Assembly (NCBI RefSeq): GCF_025060375.1
Contig: NZ_JANXCG010000006.1
Coordinates: 1 to 52,053, forward strand
Length of the DNA: 52,053 bases
Direction of reading: 5' to 3'
From: Meiothermus sp.
GTDB lineage: Bacteria > Deinococcota > Deinococci > Deinococcales > Thermaceae
Shown here one piece after another: positions 43,257-51,768 of the stretch (position 1 is its first letter; each line of letters opens with the position of its first letter). A program made the translations under genes and the position numbers. The notes below the pieces were generated by a model. That model made no database searches. It was given only the letters and a program-made list of their open reading frames with translations, and was not told the DNA's origin.

Positions 43257-44225
43257 ATGAAAGCCATTCTGGTAGAAAAGCCCGGTGGTCCCGAGGTTCT
43301 CCAGCTGACCGATCTTCCCATCCCCCGGCCTGGCCCCCAACAGGTACGCATCCGGGTGGAGGCCGCAGGGCTCAACTTTGCCGACATCCTCTACGTGGCG
43401 GGGGAGTACCTCACCCGCACCCGCTACCCCACCGTGCCGGGGATGGAGTTTGCCGGGATAATAGAGGAGCTGGGCGAGGGAGTAAAGGGGCTCCAGGTAG
43501 GCCAGCGGGTAGCCGCCCTGGGCAGCGGTGCCTTTGCCGAGCACGCCTTGGCCCCGGCCCAGGCCGTCTTCGCCATACCCCCCCAGTGGAGCTCCGCCGA
43601 AGCCGCGGCTTTTCCCGTCTCCTACCTGACCGCCTTTTTCGCCCTGGTCACTCAGGGGCGGGCCCAGCCCGGCGAGTGGGTGCTCATCCAAGCCGCCGCC
43701 GGCGCTTTGGGAACTGCCGCCATCCAGGTGGCCCGGGCCTTAGGGCTTAGGGTGGTGGCCCTGGCCAGCCGAGAGGAGAAGCTGGAACTTTGCCGCCGCC
43801 TAGGCGCCGAGGTGGCCCTCTTGAGCACCCAGGAAGACCTGGTCGAGGCGGTGAAGGCGGCCACCGGTGGTCATGGGGTGGACCTGTTGATGGAGGTGGT
43901 GGGAGGCGCTGGCTTCGCCCAAAGCTTGAGGATGCTGGCCTACCGCGGCCGCCTGCTGGTGGTTGGTTCGGCCTCCCGCAGCCTGGCCCAGATGCACCCG
44001 GTTGCACTGATGAAGGGCAACCAAAGCGTGGTAGGGGTCTGGCTCACCCCCTTTCTGAACGACCCGGAGGCCATGCGGGAGGCTACCGACTTCCTAACCC
44101 CCCTTCTCACCTCCGGTCGGCTCCGCCCCATCGTGGGGGAGCGCTTCCCGCTGGAAGAGGCTGCCCGGGCCTTTGAGTTCATCCTGAGCCGAAGGAACAC
44201 CGGTAAGGTTATCCTCGAGCCATAG
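43257..44225 (+). CDS. NADPH:quinone reductase-like zinc-independent dehydrogenase
   Basis: A 322-residue medium-chain dehydrogenase/reductase of the quinone oxidoreductase (Qor) type. It starts MKAILVEKPGGPEVLQL, has AAGLNFADILYVAGEY near residue 40, the nucleotide-binding AAAGALGTAAIQVARALG near 145-162, and no zinc-ligand cysteines. It probably reduces quinones or enones with NADPH. ATG 43257 lies seven bases after TATGCT (43244-43249), and the upstream in-frame start at 43245 falls within that box. Confidence 0.88.
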   Translation: MKAILVEKPGGPEVLQLTDLPIPRPGPQQVRIRVEAAGLNFADILYVAGEYLTRTRYPTVPGMEFAGIIEELGEGVKGLQVGQRVAALGSGAFAEHALAPAQAVFAIPPQWSSAEAAAFPVSYLTAFFALVTQGRAQPGEWVLIQAAAGALGTAAIQVARALGLRVVALASREEKLELCRRLGAEVALLSTQEDLVEAVKAATGGHGVDLLMEVVGGAGFAQSLRMLAYRGRLLVVGSASRSLAQMHPVALMKGNQSVVGVWLTPFLNDPEAMREATDFLTPLLTSGRLRPIVGERFPLEEAARAFEFILSRRNTGKVILEP

Positions 44226-44228
44226 CCC

Positions 44229-45593
44229 TCAAGAAGCCCCAAAACCTGGGTAGACCCGGGGCAGCAACCCCCGCTCAAAAGCCGCTCGGCTAAGCTCCTC
44301 GCGAAACCGGGGGTGCGCGATCTGGATGAGGGCCTGGGCCCGCTCGCGCAGGCTGCGGCCGAACAGCTCGGCCACCCCGTACTCGGTCACCACGTAGTGC
44401 ACATCGGCCCGGGTGGTCACCACCCCAGCCCCAGGCTGCAGCAGGGGGACAATCCGGCTCACACTACCGCCTTTGCCGGTGCTGGGCAACGCGATAATGG
44501 GTTTGCCCCCGGGACTGGCCGCAGCCCCGCGGATGAAGTCAAGCTGCCCCCCGAAGCCCGAGTAAATCCGGGTGCCGATGGAATCGGCACAGACCTGGCC
44601 GGTGAGGTCTACCTCCAGGGCGGAGTTGATGGCCACCATGCGCTCGTTGCGGGCGATTACGGAGGGGTTGTTAACCCAGTCCGCGGGGCGCATTTCAAAG
44701 AGGGGGTTGTTGTGGACAAAACGGTACAGCCGCTCCGAACCCAGTACGAAGGTACCCACCACTTTGCCCGGCAGGAGGGTCTTGCGCTGCCCTGTCACTA
44801 TACCCCGCTCCAAAGCCTCCATCACCCCATCCGATATCATCTCCGTGTGAACCCCAAGCTCCTGCCGGCCGGTGAGGTGGACCAGCACCGCGTCGGGAAT
44901 GGCCCCGATGCCGAGCTGCAAGGTAGCCCCGTCGTCAATCAGGTCGGCCACGTACTGGCCTATGCGAGCCTCTACCTCACTATAGGGCTCGCGGGGGAGT
45001 ACCGGAAGGGGAAAGTCCACCTCCACGAAGGCCGCGAATCTGGAGATGTGCACAAACGCGTCACCCAGGGTACGGGGCATGCGCCGGTTGACCAGAGCGA
45101 TGGCCCGCCGAGCGGTCTCGATGGCGGCCTTGGTGGCAATTACCTCCACCCCCAGGCTTACAAAACCAAACTCGTCCGGGGGAGAAACCTGCACCAAGGC
45201 GTAATCCAGCGGCAGCACCCCCCGCTTGAAAAGCCAGGGAATCTGGTGCAGCGAGATGGGCACGTAGTCGGCCCTCCCGCTGTTGACCGCTTCCCGGTCA
45301 GCCGGACCCACGAAAAGCGAGCGGCGGCGGAAGTGGCCCTCCATCTCCGGAGCCAGAAAGGGGTCAGCGCCGAGCTGAAGCACGTGGACCAGCTCCACCC
45401 CCTCCAGCTCGTCCTTGCGGGCCGCCAGGGCCTCTAGGAGTGGGGTGGGGGTAGCAGCATTGCCCGAGACAAACACCCTGGAGTGGCTTCGCACCAGCCG
45501 TGCCGCGGTCTCGAGGTCGGCCAGCCTGCTTCGGTACAGCTTCTCCACCTCGCTGCGGCCAAGGGCCTTGCCGGTTCGGGAAAATCGCTTCAT
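44229..45593 (-). CDS. acetyl-CoA hydrolase/CoA-transferase family protein
   Basis: A 454-residue enzyme of the acetyl-CoA hydrolase/transferase family (4-hydroxybutyrate or succinate CoA-transferase branch), which moves CoA between carboxylic acids. Motifs are VSPPDEFGFVSLGVEV near residue 135, LQLGIGAIPDAVL near 222, and TEYGVAELFGRS near 405, containing a conserved acidic residue; the catalytic Glu is probably among the segments before. The exact acid pair is unknown. The ATG lies six bases after TAGCAT (complement 45605-45600). It is convergent with the quinone reductase gene, stops three bases apart. Confidence 0.87.
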   Translation of the reverse strand: MKRFSRTGKALGRSEVEKLYRSRLADLETAARLVRSHSRVFVSGNAATPTPLLEALAARKDELEGVELVHVLQLGADPFLAPEMEGHFRRRSLFVGPADREAVNSGRADYVPISLHQIPWLFKRGVLPLDYALVQVSPPDEFGFVSLGVEVIATKAAIETARRAIALVNRRMPRTLGDAFVHISRFAAFVEVDFPLPVLPREPYSEVEARIGQYVADLIDDGATLQLGIGAIPDAVLVHLTGRQELGVHTEMISDGVMEALERGIVTGQRKTLLPGKVVGTFVLGSERLYRFVHNNPLFEMRPADWVNNPSVIARNERMVAINSALEVDLTGQVCADSIGTRIYSGFGGQLDFIRGAAASPGGKPIIALPSTGKGGSVSRIVPLLQPGAGVVTTRADVHYVVTEYGVAELFGRSLRERAQALIQIAHPRFREELSRAAFERGLLPRVYPGFGAS

Positions 45594-45630
45594 GCCCCCA
45601 TGCTACCCCCACCTGTAAGACCGGAGGTCC

Positions 45631-46281
45631 TCAAGACTGGGTCTGCTCAGGGTGGGCCCAAAGCTGCCGAGCCCGGCTTTCGGGGAGGATGAACCCTGCC
45701 GAAACCACGTATTTGAGGGCGTCCTCTATGCTGATGTCCAGCGGAATCACATCCGCGGTGGGCACGATGATGGCCATCCCCGAAGCGGGCACCGGGCTGG
45801 TGGGCACCAGCACCACCGTATAGCCCTCCGGCAGGGGGGAGAGCCGCCGGCCCACCTGGGGGCTGGCGATAAAGCAGAGGGTGTAGAGTCCTTTTCGGGG
45901 ATACTCGATCAGGGCCGCCCGCTGAAACTGCATCTCGGGCTGGCCCAGCAGGGTCTGGGCGATCTGCTGCACCGCGTTGTAGACCTCCCGCACCAGGGGA
46001 ATGGTCTTTATGCTCCGATCCAAGGCTGCAAACAGCACCCGCCCCACGTAGTTGTTCGTCAGCATGCCCACCAAGGTCACCAGCCCCAGGGTTGCCACGA
46101 TGGCCAGGATAGGCAAGAAGGGCATCATCCACCGGGCCGGCTCCGCATCAATGGCCCGCAAGATACCCTCAATGATGCCGTTTGCCCAGTTGTAAACCCA
46201 GACCAGGACATAAAGGGTTACCGCGATGGGTAGAGTAGAGAGCAGTCCTGCAATGAAGTAGCGGCGAAGTCGGTTGCCCAT
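45631..46281 (-). CDS. DUF502 family membrane protein
   Basis: A 216-residue protein with two strong hydrophobic segments (residues about 9-35 and 52-80), followed by the DUF502 core: TIPLVREVYNAVQQI near 108, then FPRKGLYT-like EYPRKGLYTLCFI and LVPTSPVPASGMAIIVP. Its function is not known. An upstream TTG (46296) is in frame; ATG 46281 fits the family start GNRLRRYFIAG. It follows the LptA-like gene by 57 bases on the same strand. Confidence 0.88.
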   Translation of the reverse strand: MGNRLRRYFIAGLLSTLPIAVTLYVLVWVYNWANGIIEGILRAIDAEPARWMMPFLPILAIVATLGLVTLVGMLTNNYVGRVLFAALDRSIKTIPLVREVYNAVQQIAQTLLGQPEMQFQRAALIEYPRKGLYTLCFIASPQVGRRLSPLPEGYTVVLVPTSPVPASGMAIIVPTADVIPLDISIEDALKYVVSAGFILPESRARQLWAHPEQTQS

Positions 46282-46338
46282 AGGCCCTACGCCCAAGTTT
46301 ACCGGTTAGGGCGTGGGCTCGAGCCAGGTGGGGGCTGG

Positions 46339-47253
46339 CTACGGCTCACCCTGCTTACGGAAATCGTCCATCGGCAGCCTGGGCACCTGGGCCAGCACCC
46401 GCACCTGGGATCGGTTCACGTTGTGCAGGAGGGCCCCTCCCGAGAGGGTTGCGCGCTCTTTAGCGTTCACACTGCGCGCTGGAACGTTCTGGTTGCCCAG
46501 CCGCCCCCCTACCACCGTGGCCTCCCCGGTGTTGTCGTCGTAGACCATTCGCACCCCCGTGGTGGTGATGTCCCCGTCCACCAGGGTCACCCCGCCCGTA
46601 GCCAGAAGCCGCTTCTCCTCGGTCAGGCTGCGCACCTCCTTAGCCCGGATGACGAGGTCTCCTCTCCCCTCCCGGCGGCGGACCAGCACCACCTCCTTCT
46701 CGTCGCTAAAGACCGCCAGACCCCGGTCCTCCTCGTAGTAGACCTGCTGCGACTGCCCTTCCTGGCGGCCATTTTTGAGGATCACACCCCCTTCACTGGT
46801 GGAGATGTTGGTGTCCACCTCAAAGGTCATGCGGGGTGCGGTCACCTCCACCGGGTCGTTGCCCTTCTCCTTGGGCTCCTGGCGCATGCGCGCCCCTCCC
46901 TCCAGCACCCCCCGGCCGTTGCTCTCGCGGTAGACCAGGCGTGGGCCGCTCGCAACCATCCGGTCCCGCTTGACGGTCACGCCCCCCTCGAACGAGGCCA
47001 CCCGCTCTCCCTCGGCCTCCTGCATGGTCTTACCCTGGGGGGCCTCGAGGGTGGCCCTATTTGCGCTGATCTCCAGGTCCTTGACCCGCCCGATCACCCC
47101 ACCGGGCCGGCCCGCCTCGTAAACCCAGGGGCCCATCCGCAGGTTGCCAGAACGCTGACCACCCGGGGCTTCAATGGTAATGATGCGCTGCTCTTTGGTC
47201 TGGGCCAAAACGGCTAGGGCCAGGAGGAAAAGCAAAAAGCCAAGGCGTCTCAT
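46339..47253 (-). CDS. LptA/OstA-like periplasmic protein
   Basis: The 304-residue exported protein has a signal peptide (RRLGFLLFLLALAVLAQ) and OstA-like beta-jellyroll repeats, e.g. LEISANRATLEAPQG, RVASFEGGVTVKRDRMVASG and KRLLATGGVTLVDGDITTTG. In Proteobacteria LptA bridges lipopolysaccharide across the periplasm. Thermaceae have an outer membrane with unusual glycolipids, so a related lipid transport role is an inference. Its ATG overlaps the stop of the LptC-like gene as ATGA. Confidence 0.8.
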   Translation of the reverse strand: MRRLGFLLFLLALAVLAQTKEQRIITIEAPGGQRSGNLRMGPWVYEAGRPGGVIGRVKDLEISANRATLEAPQGKTMQEAEGERVASFEGGVTVKRDRMVASGPRLVYRESNGRGVLEGGARMRQEPKEKGNDPVEVTAPRMTFEVDTNISTSEGGVILKNGRQEGQSQQVYYEEDRGLAVFSDEKEVVLVRRREGRGDLVIRAKEVRSLTEEKRLLATGGVTLVDGDITTTGVRMVYDDNTGEATVVGGRLGNQNVPARSVNAKERATLSGGALLHNVNRSQVRVLAQVPRLPMDDFRKQGEP

Positions 47254-47819
47254 GAACTACCCCCTTCGATAGGGCAAGGTGGCTGCTCCCCCCCGGAGAT
47301 GAACCGCTCCACGGGATCGCGCCAGCTCGGGTTTTCTATGCCAAAGTCGCTTCTGAAGTCTTTGCCCCTCACCTCCAGGCTGGGCGCGGTGATGTGGACG
47401 CTGGGCGCGCGGAAGCCCTCCCGCTGGTCTATGACCACCGGCGGCTCCCCTGGACTCCCCAGTTGCACCGTGTAGCATCCCCTGAGAATCTCCACCCGGG
47501 CGTAGGGCAGGTGCAGGTTGTCCGAGCGGTCTATGGTCACTTCCGGGGCGTAAAGCCGCAGGTCCAGCCGCTCCTCCACGAAGCGCCTACCCGACTCCAA
47601 GCCTGTAACCCGGGCCTCGCGGGTTCCAGGGTCCTGCTCAACCCGCCGCGCAGCAAACTCCCAGCGAGACCGAGGGTCTTGCTCCGGGTAGAGGGTGAGC
47701 CGGACATTCTCCAGCCTAACCCCCCGCTCGGGGGCGGCAGGCGCGGGCAGTGGGCGGCTAGCCAGGTAGAGCGAGAGCAACAAAACCACCGCCAAAGCGG
47801 CAACGGAAGCACGAACCAC
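47250..47819 (-). CDS. LptC-like single-pass membrane protein
   Basis: The 189-residue protein has an N-terminal membrane anchor (AALAVVLLLSLYLA) and a beta-rich domain with phrases such as NVRLTLYPEQDPRSRWEFAA and APSVHITAPSLEVRG, resembling LptC/YrbK. Sequence support is moderate; context (coupled to an LptA-like gene) strengthens it. It starts 44 bases after the FemAB-type gene on the same strand. Confidence 0.65.
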   Translation of the reverse strand: MVRASVAALAVVLLLSLYLASRPLPAPAAPERGVRLENVRLTLYPEQDPRSRWEFAARRVEQDPGTREARVTGLESGRRFVEERLDLRLYAPEVTIDRSDNLHLPYARVEILRGCYTVQLGSPGEPPVVIDQREGFRAPSVHITAPSLEVRGKDFRSDFGIENPSWRDPVERFISGGEQPPCPIEGGSS

Positions 47820-47863
47820 GGCTAGAGGGTAGGCACAGGCCAGCTAAGAAGCGTGAAGTAGGG

Positions 47864-48886
47864 CTAAAGGACGTCCCGCAGGGTTCCGCGGGTGCGGTAG
47901 TTGATCCAGCTCTTGCGCAGCCGTATGGCCCTGGTAAGCGGCGCGTACAGGGGCGAGAGGGGCAGGTCATAGGCGGGGAAGCGTACCCGCCGACCCCCAA
48001 ACCCCTCCTTGAAGCTATCAATCCCAGCGGCGTGGCTGCCCTCACGCCTGCGGGGCACCCCCCAGAGGTCGTAGGTGTGGCAACCGTGTTCCACACCCCA
48101 GAGCATAGCCCTCCAGTGCATCCCGTTGGAGGCCTTGGCATGGGTGTGCTCGCGGGAGCTACCCCCATAGAGGTAGTCAACCCTCCCCGCAAAGGCCACG
48201 AAAAGCCCTGCGGCCAGGGCCTTCCCCTCTAGGCGGGCGATGGAGATGAAAGCCCGCCCCAGGGGCTGGTTCATCTCCCGGAGCACAGCCTGGTAGTAGC
48301 TCTTGGCGTGTTGCAGAAGCCTGGCCCGGCGGTTTGTCTCCTCAAAGAGAACCCAGAACTCCTCAAAGGCTTCCTCGCCCTCTATGCGAGCAACCACCCG
48401 TTTCTCGGCTAAGCGGGTGTTGCGGCGGTGCATGCTCTCCATCTGGGCCAGCAATCCCTCCCGACCCAGTCCAAGCTCGAGCCATATCGAGTACTCGGGC
48501 TGGATGGTCTCGCCCAGGCGCAACCCAGGGAAAACCGGGGCTGGCTCCGAGGCTGGCTGGCCGGTCTCGGGCTCGAGCTTCACATAGGCCGCCCCCCGCG
48601 CCACCTGGCGCAGCGCCTGGGCCACCCTGGGCAGGTCTTCCACCCTCCGCAGGGCCGGACCCCGGGGGGCGTACAGCATGGAAAAGGGCCCCACCAACCG
48701 GCGGCGAAAAAGCTGCACCGCGGCCACCAAGGTACCCCCTTCGTAAAGGGCCAGGCGCTCGGGCTGCCAGCCCGAAAGCCGCTTGACCTCCCCCCAACCC
48801 CACGACTGCAGGGCGCTGGTGATGGGCAATGAGGCCACCAAAGAATTCCACTCCTCGGCACAGGAAACCGGCTCAATCCGCAGCAC
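47864..48886 (-). CDS. FemAB/FemX-type aminoacyltransferase (peptidoglycan bridge formation)
   Basis: A 340-residue protein with two GNAT-like halves, as in FemX/MurM enzymes that add amino acids from tRNA to the peptidoglycan stem peptide. Typical stretches are LQSWGWGEVKRLSGW near residue 27, PRGPAL near 73, MHRRNTRLAEKRVV near 150, and LFVAFAGRVDYLYGGSS followed by GMHWRAMLWG near 240-270. Thermus peptidoglycan carries glycine bridges, which fits. GTG 48886 lies five bases after CATAAT (complement 48897-48892), a leaderless arrangement, with TTGACC 19 bases upstream of that box. It opens the envelope gene string. Confidence 0.87.
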   Translation of the reverse strand: MLRIEPVSCAEEWNSLVASLPITSALQSWGWGEVKRLSGWQPERLALYEGGTLVAAVQLFRRRLVGPFSMLYAPRGPALRRVEDLPRVAQALRQVARGAAYVKLEPETGQPASEPAPVFPGLRLGETIQPEYSIWLELGLGREGLLAQMESMHRRNTRLAEKRVVARIEGEEAFEEFWVLFEETNRRARLLQHAKSYYQAVLREMNQPLGRAFISIARLEGKALAAGLFVAFAGRVDYLYGGSSREHTHAKASNGMHWRAMLWGVEHGCHTYDLWGVPRRREGSHAAGIDSFKEGFGGRRVRFPAYDLPLSPLYAPLTRAIRLRKSWINYRTRGTLRDVL

Positions 48887-48942
48887 GCCTGATTATGCCT
48901 GAGGCCGCAGGCCCCTGGTCAAGCCCGGGTATACTGGCGGGT

Positions 48943-49803
48943 GTGGCAACCGTGATGCGCATTGCCTTCCAGGGCACCGAGGGCGCCTACAGCGAGGAGG
49001 TCTCCCTGAAGGCCTTCCCAGGTGCCCAGACCATCGGGATGCCCACCTTTCACCAGGTCTTCTCCGCCGTAACCGAGGGAGAGGTTGACCTGGGGGTGGT
49101 TCCGGTAGAGAACACCACTGCCGGTATCATCAACCAAACCTACGACCTCCTCCTAGAGACCGACCTGCACGTGGTAGGGGAGCTGGTCTTGAAGGTGGAC
49201 CACTGCCTGCTAGCCCCACCTGGAACCCGCCTGGAGGACGTCCGCAGGGTCATCAGCCACCCCCAGGGTCTGGCCCAGTGCGATGGGTTCATCGCCCGGT
49301 ACAAGCTCGAGGCCATTCCGGTCTACGACACCGCAGGGGCGGCAAGGGCGCTGGCCGAGAACCCCGAGCCAGGGCTAGCGGCCATCGCCAGCCGTCGGGC
49401 CGCGGAGCGCTATGGCCTGGTGGTGCTGGCCCAAAGTATCCAGGACTTCATCGGCAACTACACCCGCTTTTTCGTCCTCTCCCGGGAGGACTGGCCCCGG
49501 CGGGAGGGCCCTTACAAGACCTCGGTGGTCTTCACCACCCGCCACCGTCCGGGCGAGCTTCTGGCGGCGCTCAAGGCTTTCGCCGACCAGGGCATCAACC
49601 TCACCAAGCTCGAGTCCCGCCCCCGCCGCAACCCCGACCGGCCCGTCTCCCCCATCTTCTACGCCGACTTTGAGGGCCACGCCGAAGACCCCGGCCCCTC
49701 CCAAGCGCTTCTGACCCTCCTGCGCCGGGCCTCCTTCGTGAAGGTGCTGGGCTCCTACCCAGCGGTCACAAGCTGGGGCTTCCTGAAGGACCTGGAGGAC
49801 TAG
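48943..49803 (+). CDS. pheA: prephenate dehydratase
   Basis: This enzyme converts prephenate to phenylpyruvate in phenylalanine synthesis. The catalytic domain starts RIAFQGTEGAYSEEVSLKAFPG. PVENTTAGIINQTYDLL is near residue 55, and GNYTRFFVLS near residue 172. A C-terminal ACT domain (about 192-275, with GELLAALKAFADQGINLTKLESRP) binds phenylalanine for feedback control. GTG 48943 lies seven bases after TATACT (48930-48935). The alternative ATG 48955 gives the usual family N-terminus, so the true start is one of these two. It is divergent from the FemX gene, with promoters crowded into 56 bases. Confidence 0.94.
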   Translation: MATVMRIAFQGTEGAYSEEVSLKAFPGAQTIGMPTFHQVFSAVTEGEVDLGVVPVENTTAGIINQTYDLLLETDLHVVGELVLKVDHCLLAPPGTRLEDVRRVISHPQGLAQCDGFIARYKLEAIPVYDTAGAARALAENPEPGLAAIASRRAAERYGLVVLAQSIQDFIGNYTRFFVLSREDWPRREGPYKTSVVFTTRHRPGELLAALKAFADQGINLTKLESRPRRNPDRPVSPIFYADFEGHAEDPGPSQALLTLLRRASFVKVLGSYPAVTSWGFLKDLED

Positions 49804-49806
49804 TCC

Positions 49807-50736
49807 ATGGCAGAAGCGCAAAAGCGCACCCCGGTGAGCGTGGTAGGTGGCTTTCTGGGCGCAGGCAAGACCACCTTGGTCAACCACCTTATCCAAACCG
49901 CCAAGCGCCGCTTTGGCATCATCGTCAACGAGTTTGGCGAGACCGGCATAGACGGCTCGCTCATAGAAAACGTGGACGCCGACGGGATAGCTGAGCTAGC
50001 CAACGGCTGCTTGTGTTGCGTGGGGCGCGAGGACCTGGTCTCGGCGCTGTTCAGGCTTGTGGACCGGAAGGAGCGACCCGAGCACATCCTGATTGAGCTT
50101 TCGGGGCTGGCCGACCCGGTGCCGGTAGCCCAGGCCATCCTTGACCCCTTCGCCCGCACCCGCTTTGAGCTGGACGGCATCATCGGGGTGGCCGACGCGC
50201 GAAACCTCGAGCGCACCCTAGGAGAGGTTCCCGAAGGAGCGGTACAGCTCGCCTACGCCAGCGCGGTGGTGCTGAACAAAACCGACCTAGCCAGCCCCCC
50301 CCAGGTGGCCGAGGCCCGGGCGCTGGTCCAGAGGATAAACCCCCTGGCCAGGGTCTACCCCACCGCCAAAGGCCGCCTCGCCCCCGAGCTGCTCCTGGGG
50401 CACCGGAGCTTTCACCCGGACTGGACCCCCCAGGGTCACCACCACCTACACACCCCCCACCTGCAAACCTTCACCCTAAAGGCCACAAGGCCCCTGGAAC
50501 GCCAAAGGGTCAACGCCTTCATCGACCGCTACCTCATCGGTCGGCCAGACGCAGTCCTCCGCGCCAAGGGCTACCTGAGCGTAAGGGGCTTCAAGCGGCA
50601 AATCCTCCTCCAAACGGTGCGCGAGATCTTCAGCTTAGAGGAGTCCAGCCGCCCGGCCGAGGCGCCTTCTGAGCTGGTGGTCATCGGACGGGGCTTGGAC
50701 CGAAGGGAATACGAGGAGGCCTTCCAGGAGCTCTGA
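49807..50736 (+). CDS. CobW/COG0523 family GTPase (metal chaperone)
   Basis: A 309-residue G3E GTPase. Walker A is GGFLGAGKTTL near residue 14, the metal-binding CLCC motif near 68, ELSGLADP near 100, and NKTD near 158. A His-rich stretch (GHHHLHTPH near 215) precedes the C-terminal CobW_C domain. Such proteins deliver zinc, cobalt (for B12) or other metals; sequence alone does not decide. It starts three bases after pheA and is probably co-transcribed. A link to B12 use in this genome is possible, but zinc delivery is equally likely. Confidence 0.92.
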   Translation: MAEAQKRTPVSVVGGFLGAGKTTLVNHLIQTAKRRFGIIVNEFGETGIDGSLIENVDADGIAELANGCLCCVGREDLVSALFRLVDRKERPEHILIELSGLADPVPVAQAILDPFARTRFELDGIIGVADARNLERTLGEVPEGAVQLAYASAVVLNKTDLASPPQVAEARALVQRINPLARVYPTAKGRLAPELLLGHRSFHPDWTPQGHHHLHTPHLQTFTLKATRPLERQRVNAFIDRYLIGRPDAVLRAKGYLSVRGFKRQILLQTVREIFSLEESSRPAEAPSELVVIGRGLDRREYEEAFQEL

Positions 50737-50760
50737 AGCCTGGAAAACCTTGGGGAGTTC

Positions 50761-50835
50761 TGGTGGAGGCGGGGGGATTTGAACCCCCGACCTTGTCCTT
50801 GCAAAGGACCTGCTCTCCCGCTGAGCTACGCCCCC
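50761..50835 (-). tRNA. tRNA-Ala (anticodon TGC)
   Basis: The reverse complement folds as a cloverleaf. The acceptor stem is GGGGGCG with CGCCTCC, the D arm GCTC...GAGC, the anticodon loop TTTGCAA (anticodon TGC, alanine) on a GGTCC/GGACA stem with one end mismatch, and the T arm GGGGG-TTCAAAT-CCCCC. An encoded CCA ends at 50761. It lies between the convergent CobW gene and the divergent rpsB gene. Confidence 0.96.
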
Positions 50836-50845
50836 GCAAGGGGGG

Positions 50846-50894
50846 AGTATAGCAGTCCCTTGGGCTTCCGTAAAGGGCAGCTTTGGGCTATACT
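50846..50894. promoter_or_regulatory. divergent overlapping promoters for tRNA-Ala and rpsB
   Basis: Leftward: TTTACG (complement 50874-50869), 17 bases, TATACT (complement 50851-50846), leading to the tRNA. Rightward: TTCCGT (50866-50871), 17 bases, TATACT (50889-50894), leading to rpsB. The two -35 boxes overlap by three bases, so RNA polymerase should not occupy both at once. Confidence 0.7.
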
Positions 50895-50904
50895 TCCCCT
50901 TTGG

Positions 50905-51000
50905 GTGCGCCGAGAGCGGCCCCGGGGGGTAGGGAACGGTGCCCGGGGGGTCCGCCAAGGCGCCAAAGAAACGCCCACTCCAACCGTCCCGTTAGGAGAA
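50905..51000 (+). promoter_or_regulatory. structured rpsB leader
   Basis: The predicted transcript has about 100 leader bases rich in complementary G and C runs: a GCGG-CCCC arm at 50918-50925 can pair with GGGG-T-CCGC near 50946-50954. In several bacteria S2 represses its own rpsB-tsf mRNA through leader structure, so this is a candidate for the same control. The fold is judged by eye only. Confidence 0.4.
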
Positions 51001-51003
51001 CAC

Positions 51004-51741
51004 ATGGCTGTGAACGTATCCATCAAGGAGCTTCTGGAAGCCGGGGTGCACTTCGGGCACGAGACCAAGCGCTGGAATCCCAAGATGAAGCGCTACATCT
51101 ACGCTGAGCGCAACGGGATTTTCATCATTGACCTGCAAAAAAGCATGCTCGAGCTCGAGCGCACCTTCAAGTACGTGCAGGACCTGGCCATGCGGGGGGC
51201 CACCATCCTGTACGTGGGCACCAAGAAGCAGGCCCAGGAAATTGTCCAGCAGGAGGCGGAGCGGGCCGGTATGCCCTACGTGAACCAGCGCTGGCTGGGG
51301 GGGATGCTCACCAACTTCCGCACCATCACCGCTCAGGTCAACCGTCTGGCCGAGCTGGAGGCCCTTTTTGAGTCGGAGGAGATCAAAGAGCGGGTCAAGA
51401 AGGAACAGGTTCGGCTCAGGCACGAGCTCGAGCGGCTGAAGAAAAACCTGGGGGGCTTTCGGAAGTTGCGCCGCCTGCCCGATGCTATCTTCGTGGTAGA
51501 CCCTACCAAGGAGGCCATCGCGGTCCGGGAGGCGCGCAAGCTGGGCATCCCGGTCATCGCCCTGGCCGACACCGACTCCGACCCCGACTTGTGCGACTTT
51601 ATCATCCCCGGCAACGACGATGCTATCCGCTCAATTCAGCTCATCGTGAGCCGGATGACCGACCTGATTGTAGAGGCCCGAGGCGGTGGCCGGGAGGCCA
51701 CCTCCCCAGAGGCCGAGGAAGCCCCGGTGGCGGAAGCCTGA
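51004..51741 (+). CDS. rpsB: 30S ribosomal protein S2
   Basis: The 245-residue protein has the characteristic S2 text: [23 protein letters not shown] at the start, YVGTKKQAQ near residue 77, [12 protein letters not shown] near 95, and [12 protein letters not shown] followed by [15 protein letters not shown] near 158-190. The ATG follows TTAGGAGAA. The frame stays open to 50779, but that stretch contains the promoter and the tRNA region and is not coding. tsf follows 27 bases later, the usual order. Confidence 0.97.
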   Translation: MAVNVSIKELLEAGVHFGHETKRWNPKMKRYIYAERNGIFIIDLQKSMLELERTFKYVQDLAMRGATILYVGTKKQAQEIVQQEAERAGMPYVNQRWLGGMLTNFRTITAQVNRLAELEALFESEEIKERVKKEQVRLRHELERLKKNLGGFRKLRRLPDAIFVVDPTKEAIAVREARKLGIPVIALADTDSDPDLCDFIIPGNDDAIRSIQLIVSRMTDLIVEARGGGREATSPEAEEAPVAEA

Positions 51742-51768
51742 GCCCTGGGGAGAGTTAGGGGAGAGACT

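Noticed and set aside
44313-45437. Open frame of 374 codons opposite the CoA-transferase gene
   Set aside because: It is a shadow frame of a well-conserved gene, with biased composition and no domain.
50779-51003. 75-codon upstream extension of rpsB
   Set aside because: It overlaps the tRNA gene and the mapped promoter pattern. S2 proteins start at the ATG at 51004.
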